Assembly (NCBI GenBank): GCA_023301395.1
Contig: JALZUY010000304.1
Span: forward strand, 1 to 37,566
Length of the DNA: 37,566 bases
Direction: 5' to 3'
From: Nonlabens sp.
GTDB lineage: Bacteria; Bacteroidota; Bacteroidia; Flavobacteriales; Flavobacteriaceae
Below, piece after piece: positions 1-8,939 of this stretch. The notes beneath the pieces are model-generated. The model did not search any database. It was not told the DNA's origin and was given only the letters and a program-made list of their open reading frames with translations. Position numbers and translations under genes: made by a program. Numbering within the stretch: position 1 is the stretch's first letter; each line of letters starts with the position of its first letter.

Positions 1-1
1 T

Positions 2-739
2 GATAAGCTTACTGAGATTTTACAGAGTCTAAGCTCTACCATGGAAGGTGATGCAGGAAGCAAATTTGCTGAACAACGTGAAGTAAAAAAAGCACTTGTA
101 GTAGCTATTACTTCTAATCGTGGTCTAGCTGGTGCTTTTAATTCAAACATTATTAAAGAACTGATTCGATTGAATCAAGAAGATTTGAATGGTGTTGCTG
201 TCTCTTACATGACTATAGGTAAAAAGGCAAATGATTTTGCAAAGAAGACTGATAATGTTATTGCAAACAAAAGTGATCTTTTTGATGACATCTCTTTTGA
301 TAATGTTGCTGTAATTGCTGAGGAATTAATGGAGCTATTTGTTACAGGTGCCTATGATAAAATAGTACTTGTTTATAACAGCTTTAAAAATGCAGCAACT
401 CAAATTGTAATGACTGAAGATTTTTTACCATTAAAACCAGTGGCAAAGGATGAAGTAGCACTAGAAAATCAAAAAGAACTAGATTACATTTTTGAGCCTT
501 CTAAGGAAGAAATCATTGAAGAATTGATTCCTAAGTCATTGAAGATGCAATTGTACAAAGGAGTACGTGATTCTTGGGCCAGTGAACATGGAGCACGTAT
601 GACTGCTATGCACAAAGCAACAGATAACGCTACAGAACTTAGAGATCAATTAAAGTTAACATATAACAAAGCACGTCAAGCTGCTATTACTAACGAGATT
701 CTTGAAATCGTAGGTGGAGCAGAGGCTTTGAATAACTAA
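2..739 (+). CDS. atpG: F0F1 ATP synthase subunit gamma, 3' part (5' end outside window)
   Basis: Frame is open from base 2. Contains ALVVAITSNRGLAGAFNSNI and the C-terminal RMTAMHKATDNATELRDQLKLTYNKARQAAITNEILEIVGGAEAL, typical of AtpG. Confidence 0.97.
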   Translation, partial: DKLTEILQSLSSTMEGDAGSKFAEQREVKKALVVAITSNRGLAGAFNSNIIKELIRLNQEDLNGVAVSYMTIGKKANDFAKKTDNVIANKSDLFDDISFDNVAVIAEELMELFVTGAYDKIVLVYNSFKNAATQIVMTEDFLPLKPVAKDEVALENQKELDYIFEPSKEEIIEELIPKSLKMQLYKGVRDSWASEHGARMTAMHKATDNATELRDQLKLTYNKARQAAITNEILEIVGGAEALNN

Positions 740-756
740 CATAATATAAGACTGTC

Positions 757-776
757 ACACTGAGCTTGTCGAAGTG
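757..776. repeat. Copy of a CACTGAGCTTGTCGAAGTG-type intergenic repeat
   Basis: acactgagcttgtcgaagtg just after atpG; a degenerate relative, tactgagtttatcgaagta, lies at 881-899. Confidence 0.6.
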
Positions 777-800
777 TTTTAGCATCTCATTTTAATATTG

Positions 801-830
801 AAAAGCCTTTCAGAAATGAAGGGCTTTTTT
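801..830 (+). terminator. Rho-independent terminator downstream of atpG
   Basis: AAAGCCTTTC-AGAAAT-GAAGGGCTTT stem (one G-U) followed by a T run. Confidence 0.75.
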
Positions 831-880
831 AATGCTCAAAAACCAGAGACGATTTAATTTCAGTTTGAGCGAAAGCATTG

Positions 881-899
881 TACTGAGTTTATCGAAGTA
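881..899. repeat. Degenerate second copy of the CACTGAGCTTGTCGAAGTG repeat
   Basis: tactgagtttatcgaagta compared with cactgagcttgtcgaagtg at 758-776. Confidence 0.45.
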
Positions 900-911
900 T
901 CGAGAATGGTT

Positions 912-1269
912 TTAGCTTTTCCTATAATCAATCTGTTTCCTCAACTCTAAGATTAAATCATCTTTCTCTTCAATCCTTTTTTCATATTGCTCCACAATTT
1001 TTTCAGATAAAAAATTGATGGTATCAGCATTATAAATTTGTCCTTGATGATTTTCTTGATGATTTATAAAAGAAGCTTCTTTTTTGACTAACTCATCTGG
1101 TGTGATTTCAAATATTTCACTAACCCTTTCTAAATGAGCAGCCCAGCTATTAGTTTCTCCCTTTTCAATTCGTGCATAACTGGCCTGAGAAATATTCAAT
1201 TTAAAAGAGGTTTCTTCTTGAGACCAGCCTCGTTGCTTTCTTAATTTTATTTCCTACAACAGTATTCAT
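912..1269 (-). pseudogene. XRE-family (HTH_3) transcriptional regulator with a frameshift near the N-terminus
   Basis: Main frame reads (stop)EIKLRKQRGWSQEETSFKLNISQASYARIEKGETNSW...FEITPDELVKK. ATG at 1269 in another frame gives MNTVVGNKIKK before running out of frame. The HTH core straddles the frame break. Confidence 0.7.
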
Positions 1270-1278
1270 AATTAAGGA

Positions 1279-1301
1279 TTTTATTCAAAAAAAGAATAAA
1301 A
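1279..1301. promoter_or_regulatory. Inverted repeat in the divergent intergenic region, candidate XRE operator
   Basis: TTTTATTC-AAAAAAA-GAATAAAA, perfect 8 bp arms, between the divergent regulator and toxin-like gene. Confidence 0.35.
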
Positions 1302-1319
1302 CTGCTTCAAATCGAGTAG

Positions 1320-1346
1320 CTCTTTTTATTTATTGAATAGAAAGAG
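1320..1346. promoter_or_regulatory. Second inverted repeat in the same divergent intergenic region
   Basis: CTCTTTTTATT-TATTG-AATAGAAAGAG, 11 bp arms with one mismatch. Confidence 0.3.
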
Positions 1347-1383
1347 TAAACAGTAAGGTTTTTCTTTGATTAAAAATATAACC

Positions 1384-3744
1384 ATGAAAAAACTTAAATT
1401 TTATTTACCACTTTTATTTTTATAGTTGTTACTTTTTCAAAGTTGTGAGAAAGATGAATTACCGCAAATTGAATCTGAAACAGTAATTTTCCCAAAATTA
1501 AGTGGGAGCATTATAAGTGTTGAAGATTTACTGAATAAACCAGATTTACACAATAAAATTCTAAGTCTATCAAAAGATTCTTTCAGGAAAACTAATGGCT
1601 CTAATCAAATCCAAATAGACACTACCCATATTGAAGTAATAGAATCCGATCAATTTACTGCTTATACCTTTGCGATTGTTCAGGACAGTATTGAAAAACA
1701 ATCCATTTTACGCAATTATATGTTGACTATAGTAAGTGATAGTTTACTAGTACAAAGTTTAGTGAGTTATCCTGTTTTAGCTGATAAACAACTGGATATG
1801 CAAAATATTCAATTCGAACAGGTTTGGGGAGATTCTTTAATCACTCAAACTAGATTTAAATGTGGTGGTACACAAACTACTTGGTATTCTTATGAAGATT
1901 GTTATGAGGTAAGATGCGGATTACGTGGAAATCATGGGCCTGGAGAACCTTGTGATGATGGTACACAAAGAGGTGGTGTAAACTGTGTCACAAGATGGGC
2001 GTCATTCACATATCAAGAGTCACCATGCGAAACCATTGATGCTGGTTCATCTCCTGGTGGCGGTGGTGGTTCTGGCGGTGGCGGCAATACCAATCCACCT
2101 AGGAATAATCCTCCAATCGATTTAGTTATTCCTATATCACCAGTAGGAGAACTTAATCCAGTTAATAATCAAATATCTAGAATTGATGATCAACTTAATT
2201 TAACTCCACAGCAAGTAATATTTTTAAATCAACCTGAAAATGAGCATATCACAGAGGCTGTTGATGAATATCTTGATGAACAGGCCTTGACTATAAATGA
2301 AGAAGGTAAACAGGCTTTGCGTGATGTGATCGATGTTTTTAGTGGAGAAAAAGACATTGATGATTTAGTAACCATTCTAGCTAACAGGCTTTATAATAAT
2401 ATATTAGGTAAATCTTTATTATCACTACCGTCAGGTCAATTTGATGATATTGCTGGATCCATGCAAAATCTGGATCCACATGATAATTTAAACCTTGCAG
2501 ATTGGAAAAATGTTTCTCAACGTAATAAAGAGAATTATTCAATAATTTCAGGTGTTATTGGGAATAGCGTATGGTCTAGCTTGACTGGATCTGAATTAGC
2601 TTTTACTCAAGCGCAGCAGGATACTATTACTCAAAATGCACTTTTTAGTGGAATGCTATCTGAACTAAAAGAAATTATAGAAAATACTGTTCCGCAAACT
2701 GCCGAAGAATGGGAAGCTTTATTTCAAATTTTAAAACCTGTGATTTTAGAATCCTTAATAGAGTTTATACCTGGTGGTGGTATAGCAATAGCTATAAATG
2801 ATATTGTAAATGAAATGTCTGCCACTCCTGCTGATTATACAGTTATAACCATAGCCGTAGTTTCTATTGTGGCCGAGTTCGTTCCTTGGGCAAAAATTGG
2901 TAAGGCGACTGCAAAAACCTTTAAGAACCTAACTAAAGGATTCCGAATTTTTAAGCGTGTAGAAAAATTTCTCCCTATGCTTAGAAGAGCTAATAATAAA
3001 GGATTTAAAACTAAAATCGATGGAGACGATATCATCATTAGTGGTGCACCTAATACTCCTGGATCTTTACAAATAGAAGCAGATCGTTTAAAGATAAAGG
3101 ATGATGGAAGTATTGAGATAATAGATGATTTAGGTGAGACAATTTTAGAGCCTAAAATATTTAAAAAATTAAATGGATTAAATGTCGTTAATAGCTCACC
3201 AGGAGGTTTTATAAATAGAACTAATATAAATAATAATTCACTAAAAATAAAAATAGATAATCCATCAAAGCAAGCAGACATTAATGCGATAAAAAATGGA
3301 CAAGATAACACAGGAAGTTTGAGTGAACGTCTTGTAGATGATATATTTGCAAACGATGGATATGAAGCTGTTGATCCTAATGTTTTAGGCGTTCCTAGCA
3401 CACAAGGCTTTGATAATGTGTTGATAAAACGTGATGCTGCTGGAAACATAGAAGATGTCATCATTAATGAATCAAAACAATTAAATTCGCCTACTGCTGG
3501 ATTTCAATTGGGAGATATTCAAGGTTCTAACAACAGTGCATGTCAAGGTGCTGGAGGCTGTATTCAAATGAGTGATAACTGGATAGATGATGTTCTTACT
3601 AGAATGCAGAATGGTAACGGTCCTCAGGCACAATTGGCGGCAGATTTAAGAGGCTTTATGAATACAAATCAACTAACTTTAACAACCTCTGGTGTGGATA
3701 GAGTGACCGGAGAACTTAATATTGTTAGAATTAATAATTTTTAA
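1384..3744 (+). CDS. Polymorphic-toxin-like lipoprotein with C-terminal PD-(D/E)XK-type nuclease domain; signal peptide interrupted by an in-frame TAG at 1423-1425 (provided ORF begins at TTG 1426)
   Basis: From ATG 1384: MKKLKFYLPLLFL*LLLFQSCEKDE, a lipoprotein signal with an internal stop. Then a Cys-containing region, a Gly linker (GGGGGSGGGG), a hydrophobic segment, and C-terminal GSLSERLVDDIFANDGYEAVDPN...GFDNVLI...DVIINESKQ...QMSDNWI. Confidence 0.7.
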
Positions 3745-3747
3745 CTA

Positions 3748-4536
3748 ATGACTTTTGACGATGCTAAACAAGTTCTCGAAAGAAGTAAGGAAACTTCATT
3801 AAAAAGGCTAAGTATCGCAGAAAAACAGTTTTTCGAATTAGGTGACGGAAGTGATTTTACTCTTGGTCAAAAAAATTCTTATTCTGCATTTTACGGTCTT
3901 GCTGAAGAAGCATTTGTAATTAGAAATAAAATAAATGATTGTAAAAATTGGTGTTTTCATGCAAGTCTATCACTTCTTATTAATTCTAGATTCACAAATG
4001 TTGGAGTCGCCGTCAATGGTATAGGTCCGGCTATTGCTCCTTTATTATCAGATAATATTAAAATAATTAAGGATGTAGTTAATTGGAAAAACAATAATTT
4101 CCACGATCATTTTATGAGAAAAGGCGCTATATTTTATATTGTAAAATATTTAATAGCAGGTGATTATGAAACCGCTCAAGCCTTATGGATGAAAGGTAAA
4201 AGCCATCCTGTTAAAAAAGCAGCATGGTATGCTATAGAGCGCGATATACTGCGAGCTATGATTGATAAAGATGAAGTAAAAACTAGAGAAGCGATTCTTC
4301 ATTTTTTAACTCCAGAGAGTATAGAGAAAACCCTAGATGATGTTTTTGTGAGTGGTTATTTTTTCAATACGATGACTATTGCTTATTTAAAACTGGCTTA
4401 TCACTTAGGCATGAATTTAGAAATAGAGCATGAATTAGTTCCTAAAGAATTAGTTGAATTTGCACCATTAGATAAGTACGAGATCAAATACGATTTTATG
4501 AAAAGAGATGATTTAAAGGATATTTTAGATGTTTAA
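3748..4536 (+). CDS. Candidate immunity protein directly downstream of toxin (possibly Imm49-like)
   Basis: Starts 4 nt after the toxin stop. Cytosolic, no signal peptide, alpha-helical-looking 262 aa. Family assignment is tentative. Confidence 0.5.
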   Translation: MTFDDAKQVLERSKETSLKRLSIAEKQFFELGDGSDFTLGQKNSYSAFYGLAEEAFVIRNKINDCKNWCFHASLSLLINSRFTNVGVAVNGIGPAIAPLLSDNIKIIKDVVNWKNNNFHDHFMRKGAIFYIVKYLIAGDYETAQALWMKGKSHPVKKAAWYAIERDILRAMIDKDEVKTREAILHFLTPESIEKTLDDVFVSGYFFNTMTIAYLKLAYHLGMNLEIEHELVPKELVEFAPLDKYEIKYDFMKRDDLKDILDV

Positions 4537-5113
4537 AAAGTGGTTTAAAAGAAAAATTGATTTAGATAAGGTCTTACCAATGCTCCAAAATCAAGATTGG
4601 ATAGGAATAGATAAAGAAATGTTACGTAAAACAATCATAGGCGATATCGACAATCCAAAATTACTACTGTCTTATGGAGAATTTGATGGGGAAATGTTTG
4701 ATCCTTTATTCCCGAAGGATTTAATAGGTTTGAATCTTGAAGAACTTCAAGTAAAGGCTTTGAAAAATTTACTACATCAAGGTTTTACTTTTTTTACTAG
4801 AGAACTTAGTAATGGCAGTATGGGAGGAATTAAAAGTACTTATTTTGCTGCAGAAACGATTCTTGATGAAGACTTGATGCGAATGTTACATAATACTATT
4901 CAATCAAAAAACATGTTGGTTTCAATCGCAATAAGAAGCTCTATTATGGCGATTCCTAAAGATGAGAACCAAAAAGAATTGATGCAAGAATTCTTAACTA
5001 TTCACAAGGATACTTACAATAATGCTAAATCTCCAGTATTCCGTCATTTAATCGAATTTAAAAATGGAAAAATTCAAGGAGTGCATAATATGGACAAGTT
5101 ATTTTTATCATAG
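4529..5113 (+). CDS. Hypothetical protein, co-transcribed with toxin/immunity genes; possible second immunity factor
   Basis: ATG overlaps the stop of the previous ORF by 8 nt. 194 aa, no signal peptide, no recognised family. Confidence 0.5.
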   Translation: MFKKWFKRKIDLDKVLPMLQNQDWIGIDKEMLRKTIIGDIDNPKLLLSYGEFDGEMFDPLFPKDLIGLNLEELQVKALKNLLHQGFTFFTRELSNGSMGGIKSTYFAAETILDEDLMRMLHNTIQSKNMLVSIAIRSSIMAIPKDENQKELMQEFLTIHKDTYNNAKSPVFRHLIEFKNGKIQGVHNMDKLFLS

Positions 5114-5271
5114 AATAAACTAGTAATTAAATTTTATTAGATGTCTTTATTTGCGTTTAGTAGTCAAAAGAAACTCTATTTTATACCCTAAACCATCACC
5201 AACATGCCAAGTATTTTTCTTGGTATGTTTAATTTTACGGTGTTGTTAAATTTAAATCATGGACTTATAAT

Positions 5272-5374
5272 CCCAACCTCACAGGTTTAGAACTTAAGAT
5301 CTCTAGAGCTTTTATAGTCACAATAGATTTTAAAAGCAAATAAGCTATTGAAAACAAAAACCTGTGAGGTTTGG
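5272..5374. repeat. Hairpin-bounded repeat element (AACCTCACAGGTTT ... AAACCTGTGAGGTT)
   Basis: Arms CCCAACCTCACAGGTTT (5272-5288) and AAACCTGTGAGGTTTGG (5358-5374), 17 bp with one mismatch, about 69 bp interior. Same arms at 18345-18446. Confidence 0.8.
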
Positions 5375-5453
5375 CTTTAATAAACCAAAAGCACTTTCAA
5401 TTCTATAAACACTCATGGCACCACATTTGAACAACAATCCTTAAATTACACCC

Positions 5454-5948
5454 ATGAAAGCACTATATATTATCCTAGCACTAGCCATAAGCTCATGCGG
5501 CGCACAAAAAATGGAACAAACTTATAAGAACACTGATTTTTCTAAATCACAACAGGCCTATGCGCAGCAATGGACTGGTGGAGCACCAGGATCTGGTAGT
5601 GGAGTTACTTTATATTTTCCAACTGCGATAACAACGGGTTATGAGGTAGAGGCTATTTATTTCCGTAACAGTATTAACAAAACGATAAGTTACACGGCAG
5701 ATGACCGTATGACGATGGTCTCACGTTTCCGTACAGATTTTAATAATCGTAAGGATATGAATATGCATGTGGATCCTAAAAAAGAAATGCAAAACGAAGC
5801 TCCAAGTCTTGAAAAATTCCCTTTTGAATTGAAAGATGATGAAGCGGTAATTGCGCTTAAAAAAACTAATAGTGATAAAATTACTTACGTAAAATTAACA
5901 AACATAGAAGAACGCTCACAACTTGCTATGCCTTCTGTTCCACAATAA
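5454..5948 (+). CDS. Putative lipoprotein, hypothetical
   Basis: MKALYIILALAISSCGAQ lipoprotein signal; 164 aa; no recognised domain. Confidence 0.75.
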   Translation: MKALYIILALAISSCGAQKMEQTYKNTDFSKSQQAYAQQWTGGAPGSGSGVTLYFPTAITTGYEVEAIYFRNSINKTISYTADDRMTMVSRFRTDFNNRKDMNMHVDPKKEMQNEAPSLEKFPFELKDDEAVIALKKTNSDKITYVKLTNIEERSQLAMPSVPQ

Positions 5949-6008
5949 AACACTTAAAAATATAAAGTAAACGAGCTTAAAAGGATGTTTCACTCATTCA
6001 AATACAGC

Positions 6009-6040
6009 AGGCGCTCATTATAGTTATGAGCGCCTTTTTT
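6009..6040 (+). terminator. Rho-independent terminator
   Basis: AGGCGCTCAT-TATAGTTATGAGCGCCT hairpin followed by TTTTTT. Confidence 0.9.
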
Positions 6041-6074
6041 ATGCGCTTATGTTTGGCACATAAAATCTATAATT

Positions 6075-6902
6075 ATGAAGAATCTATTAAAAATGACAAT
6101 CGCAGTACTTGCCTTTTCTGGACTTTCAAATGCCCAAGGTCAAAAAATCGCAAACGAAATAAGAAACTACATGAATGCTGAGTCTAGCGAAGAGGTAATA
6201 GAAGTAAAAGATAAAGCTGGTAAAACCCATTATGTGCGCAGTGCAGCGACTACAACTGCTCATCACATAGGTGGACAGAACACTTCTACAAACACAGTCG
6301 TTTTTGACGCATTTAACGCACATCCTGAGTGGAAAGATATGAATGTAGTCGTAGACTGGACTGGTAGTATGTACAGCTACGTAGGTCAAGTGGTGAGATG
6401 GCATCACGTTAATAAAGACAAGCAGTTAATGAATAGTATAGTACTGTTTAATGATGGTGATGATAAAATGAGACAAGGACGTTCAGGCAAACAAATAGGT
6501 AAAACGGGTGGTATTTATTTCCCTAACCATTTAGATATTGAGGATTTTTTAAAAACTGTAGCAACCGCAGTTGATAATGGCGGCGGCGGCGATAGTCAAG
6601 AAAATGATGTGGAGGCAATTATCGCAGCACAAGCACAAGATCAAACGGGTAATGACTTTGTTCTCATTGCTGATGCTACACCTATCAGAGATATATCGTT
6701 AGTTCATCAAATCAAGCGACCAGTACATGTGATTCTTTGTGATCACGTATCACCAGATTATATTACATTAGCTCGCACTACTGGTGGCAGCATCACTTGG
6801 CCAGGTGGATATACAGACTACAGTCAGGTTGAATGCACACAACATCACGTGACTATTTGTGATCACCACCATTCTCATGATATGGCCTGTCATGTGCATT
6901 AA
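6075..6902 (+). CDS. Secreted von Willebrand factor A-like protein with His/Cys-rich C-terminus
   Basis: N-terminal signal peptide; MNVVVDWTGSMYSY resembles a VWA beta1/MIDAS segment; tail CTQHHVTICDHHHSHDMACHVH. Confidence 0.6.
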   Translation: MKNLLKMTIAVLAFSGLSNAQGQKIANEIRNYMNAESSEEVIEVKDKAGKTHYVRSAATTTAHHIGGQNTSTNTVVFDAFNAHPEWKDMNVVVDWTGSMYSYVGQVVRWHHVNKDKQLMNSIVLFNDGDDKMRQGRSGKQIGKTGGIYFPNHLDIEDFLKTVATAVDNGGGGDSQENDVEAIIAAQAQDQTGNDFVLIADATPIRDISLVHQIKRPVHVILCDHVSPDYITLARTTGGSITWPGGYTDYSQVECTQHHVTICDHHHSHDMACHVH

Positions 6903-6916
6903 TATTTGATGAATTC

Positions 6917-6932
6917 CGCTTTCGCGAAAGCG
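6917..6932. repeat. Palindromic repeat CGCTTTCGCGAAAGCG (intergenic)
   Basis: Exact 16 bp palindrome. Confidence 0.95.
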
Positions 6933-7007
6933 TATTGCAACAACTTCTATGACATTGTATAGACTTGCGATTATAACTACCTTTAGACACTTATAATCGC
7001 AGGTTTT

Positions 7008-8465
7008 TTGAGCTCTATCAATCGTCTTTTTAAGCACACATTTGTCTATGGTCTAGCGACGGTATTGCCTCGATTATTAACCGTTTTACTGACTCCATTA
7101 CTTACTAATTACTTACCTAATCCAGAAGATTTTGGAGAAGTATCCATCATATTCTCTTGGATAATTATATTCAACGTATTGTTGACTTACGGTACAGAAA
7201 CTGCTTTTTTCAGGTATTTTACAGAGACTAAGGATAAATCCAAAGTACTAGGAACAGCGCTAGGAACTTTGTTAGGAACCACATTACTATTTGTAGCCAT
7301 AGCTTATTTAAGCTTAGATCACATTGCAGCGTGGACTGATAAATCTGCAAATTACTGGAAATGGGTTATAGGTGTACTCGCTTTTGATACACTAGCTGTT
7401 GTGCCATTTGCATATATGCGAGCGCAGGGAAAAGCGATGAAGTATGCGGTGATTAAAATGATTAATGTTATTATATCAGTAGGCTGTAGTGCGTTATTCT
7501 TAATCTGGTTACAAGATATTCCAGGTTTGGAAAATCTATTACCTAGCGATAAAATTGAATTGTATTTTATTGCTTTCTTTGGAGCAAGTGCATTGACTCT
7601 TTTAGTGATCTGTAGACCATACTTGAGTAAGTGGAAATTTGATTTACGACTGTGGAAAAAGATGCTGCGTTATGGTTTTCCTATTTTAATAGCAGGATTA
7701 GCATTTGCAGTAAATGAAACTTTTGATAAAATACTTCTAGAATGGTTACTGGAAGATAACGCTACAGATCAAGTAGGCGTTTATACCGCATGCTATAGAC
7801 TTGCGGTAGGAATGACATTATTTGCAACGGCATTTAAACTAGGTGTAGAACCTTTCTTTTTTAGTGAGGCTGGAAATGAGAAAGCACCACAACTCTATGC
7901 ACAAATTACTAAGATGTTTGTAATTCTAGGCTCTATTGCTTTGCTAGCTTATACAGTATTAGTAGATTTAATTAAAGTACTATTGATCAACGAGAAATAT
8001 TATGATGCTATGGATATCGTACCTATGATATTGATTGCGTACTTATTCTTCGGTATATATCAGTCCATATCTGTATGGTATAAAGTGACAGATAAAACTA
8101 AGTATGGAGCATACATATCTGTTCTAGGAGCTGCATTAACTATAGGAATGAATATTATATTGATCCCGCAAATAGGCTACATGGCAAGTGCAATTACTAC
8201 TTGTGCAGCTTATGGTTTAATGATGGTGACTTCTTATATCTTGAGTAGAAAACACTTTGCGATTCCTTATGATCTTAAAAACATCCTGTTGTATTTGAGC
8301 GTATCGATTAGTTTTTCGTTAATTTTCTTTTATTTTTTCCGTTCAGCATTGGGAATAGGCAGTTGGAGTCTTTATCTTGTGGGAATAGCGATGATCGCAG
8401 TTCTTGCCGGACTGATTTGGACTCGTGAAAAGGCATTTATTAAAAATTTGATTAAAAAATCATGA
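7008..8465 (+). CDS. Polysaccharide biosynthesis/oligosaccharide flippase (Wzx-like, MATE/MOP superfamily)
   Basis: 485 aa, about 12-14 [56 protein letters not shown] start. Confidence 0.85.
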   Translation: MSSINRLFKHTFVYGLATVLPRLLTVLLTPLLTNYLPNPEDFGEVSIIFSWIIIFNVLLTYGTETAFFRYFTETKDKSKVLGTALGTLLGTTLLFVAIAYLSLDHIAAWTDKSANYWKWVIGVLAFDTLAVVPFAYMRAQGKAMKYAVIKMINVIISVGCSALFLIWLQDIPGLENLLPSDKIELYFIAFFGASALTLLVICRPYLSKWKFDLRLWKKMLRYGFPILIAGLAFAVNETFDKILLEWLLEDNATDQVGVYTACYRLAVGMTLFATAFKLGVEPFFFSEAGNEKAPQLYAQITKMFVILGSIALLAYTVLVDLIKVLLINEKYYDAMDIVPMILIAYLFFGIYQSISVWYKVTDKTKYGAYISVLGAALTIGMNIILIPQIGYMASAITTCAAYGLMMVTSYILSRKHFAIPYDLKNILLYLSVSISFSLIFFYFFRSALGIGSWSLYLVGIAMIAVLAGLIWTREKAFIKNLIKKS

Positions 8466-8896
8466 CCATAAAAATCATCAATAAATCAGCACACGTGTTG
8501 CCACATTATGAGACTGAGGCAAGTGCAGGAATGGATTTAAGAGCAAACCTAGAAACAGCAATAGTGCTAGAACCTATGGATCGTGCGATTATAAAAACAG
8601 GATTATTTATAGAATTACCTATAGGTTATGAAGCACAAGTAAGACCTAGAAGTGGTCTTGCTGCAAAAAAAGGAATCACAGTTCTCAACGCTCCAGGCAC
8701 AGTAGATGCAGATTATCGTGGAGAAATAGGCGTGATTCTTGTAAATTTATCAAATGAAGCCTTTACGGTAGAAAACGGTGAACGCATCGCACAACTAGTC
8801 ATTGCAAAACACGAGCGTGCTGAGTGGCATAAAGTAGAAGAATTAAGCAGTACTGATCGCGGCGCAGGTGGTTTTGGTAGTACTGGAGTAAAATAA
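8462..8896 (+). CDS. dut: dUTP diphosphatase
   Basis: Trimeric dUTPase motifs: [58 protein letters not shown]. Confidence 0.97.
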   Translation: MTIKIINKSAHVLPHYETEASAGMDLRANLETAIVLEPMDRAIIKTGLFIELPIGYEAQVRPRSGLAAKKGITVLNAPGTVDADYRGEIGVILVNLSNEAFTVENGERIAQLVIAKHERAEWHKVEELSSTDRGAGGFGSTGVK

Positions 8897-8939
8897 ATAC
8901 GATACTGAATTCTGCAATAGCAGATTTATATAACATACT

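Noticed and set aside
2041-2095. GGT/GGC-rich tract considered as a phase-variable microsatellite
   Set aside because: Codon-mixed Gly linker (GGGGGSGGGG) without a uniform repeat unit; explained as an interdomain linker.
2835-3464. 209 aa antisense ORF inside the toxin gene
   Set aside because: Fully antisense to a better-supported CDS; composition looks like reverse-complement translation, with no domain or convincing start context.
5272-5374. Considered as a CRISPR array
   Set aside because: Only two inverted arms, not direct repeats; no regular spacer series and no cas genes anywhere in the window.
6126-6407. 93 aa minus-strand ORF inside the VWA-like gene
   Set aside because: Antisense to a supported CDS; low-complexity His/Cys/Tyr-rich shadow ORF.
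6768-7037. 89 aa minus-strand ORF spanning the end of the VWA-like gene and the palindrome
   Set aside because: Overlaps two supported genes; the RFRES stretch is just the palindrome translated in another frame.
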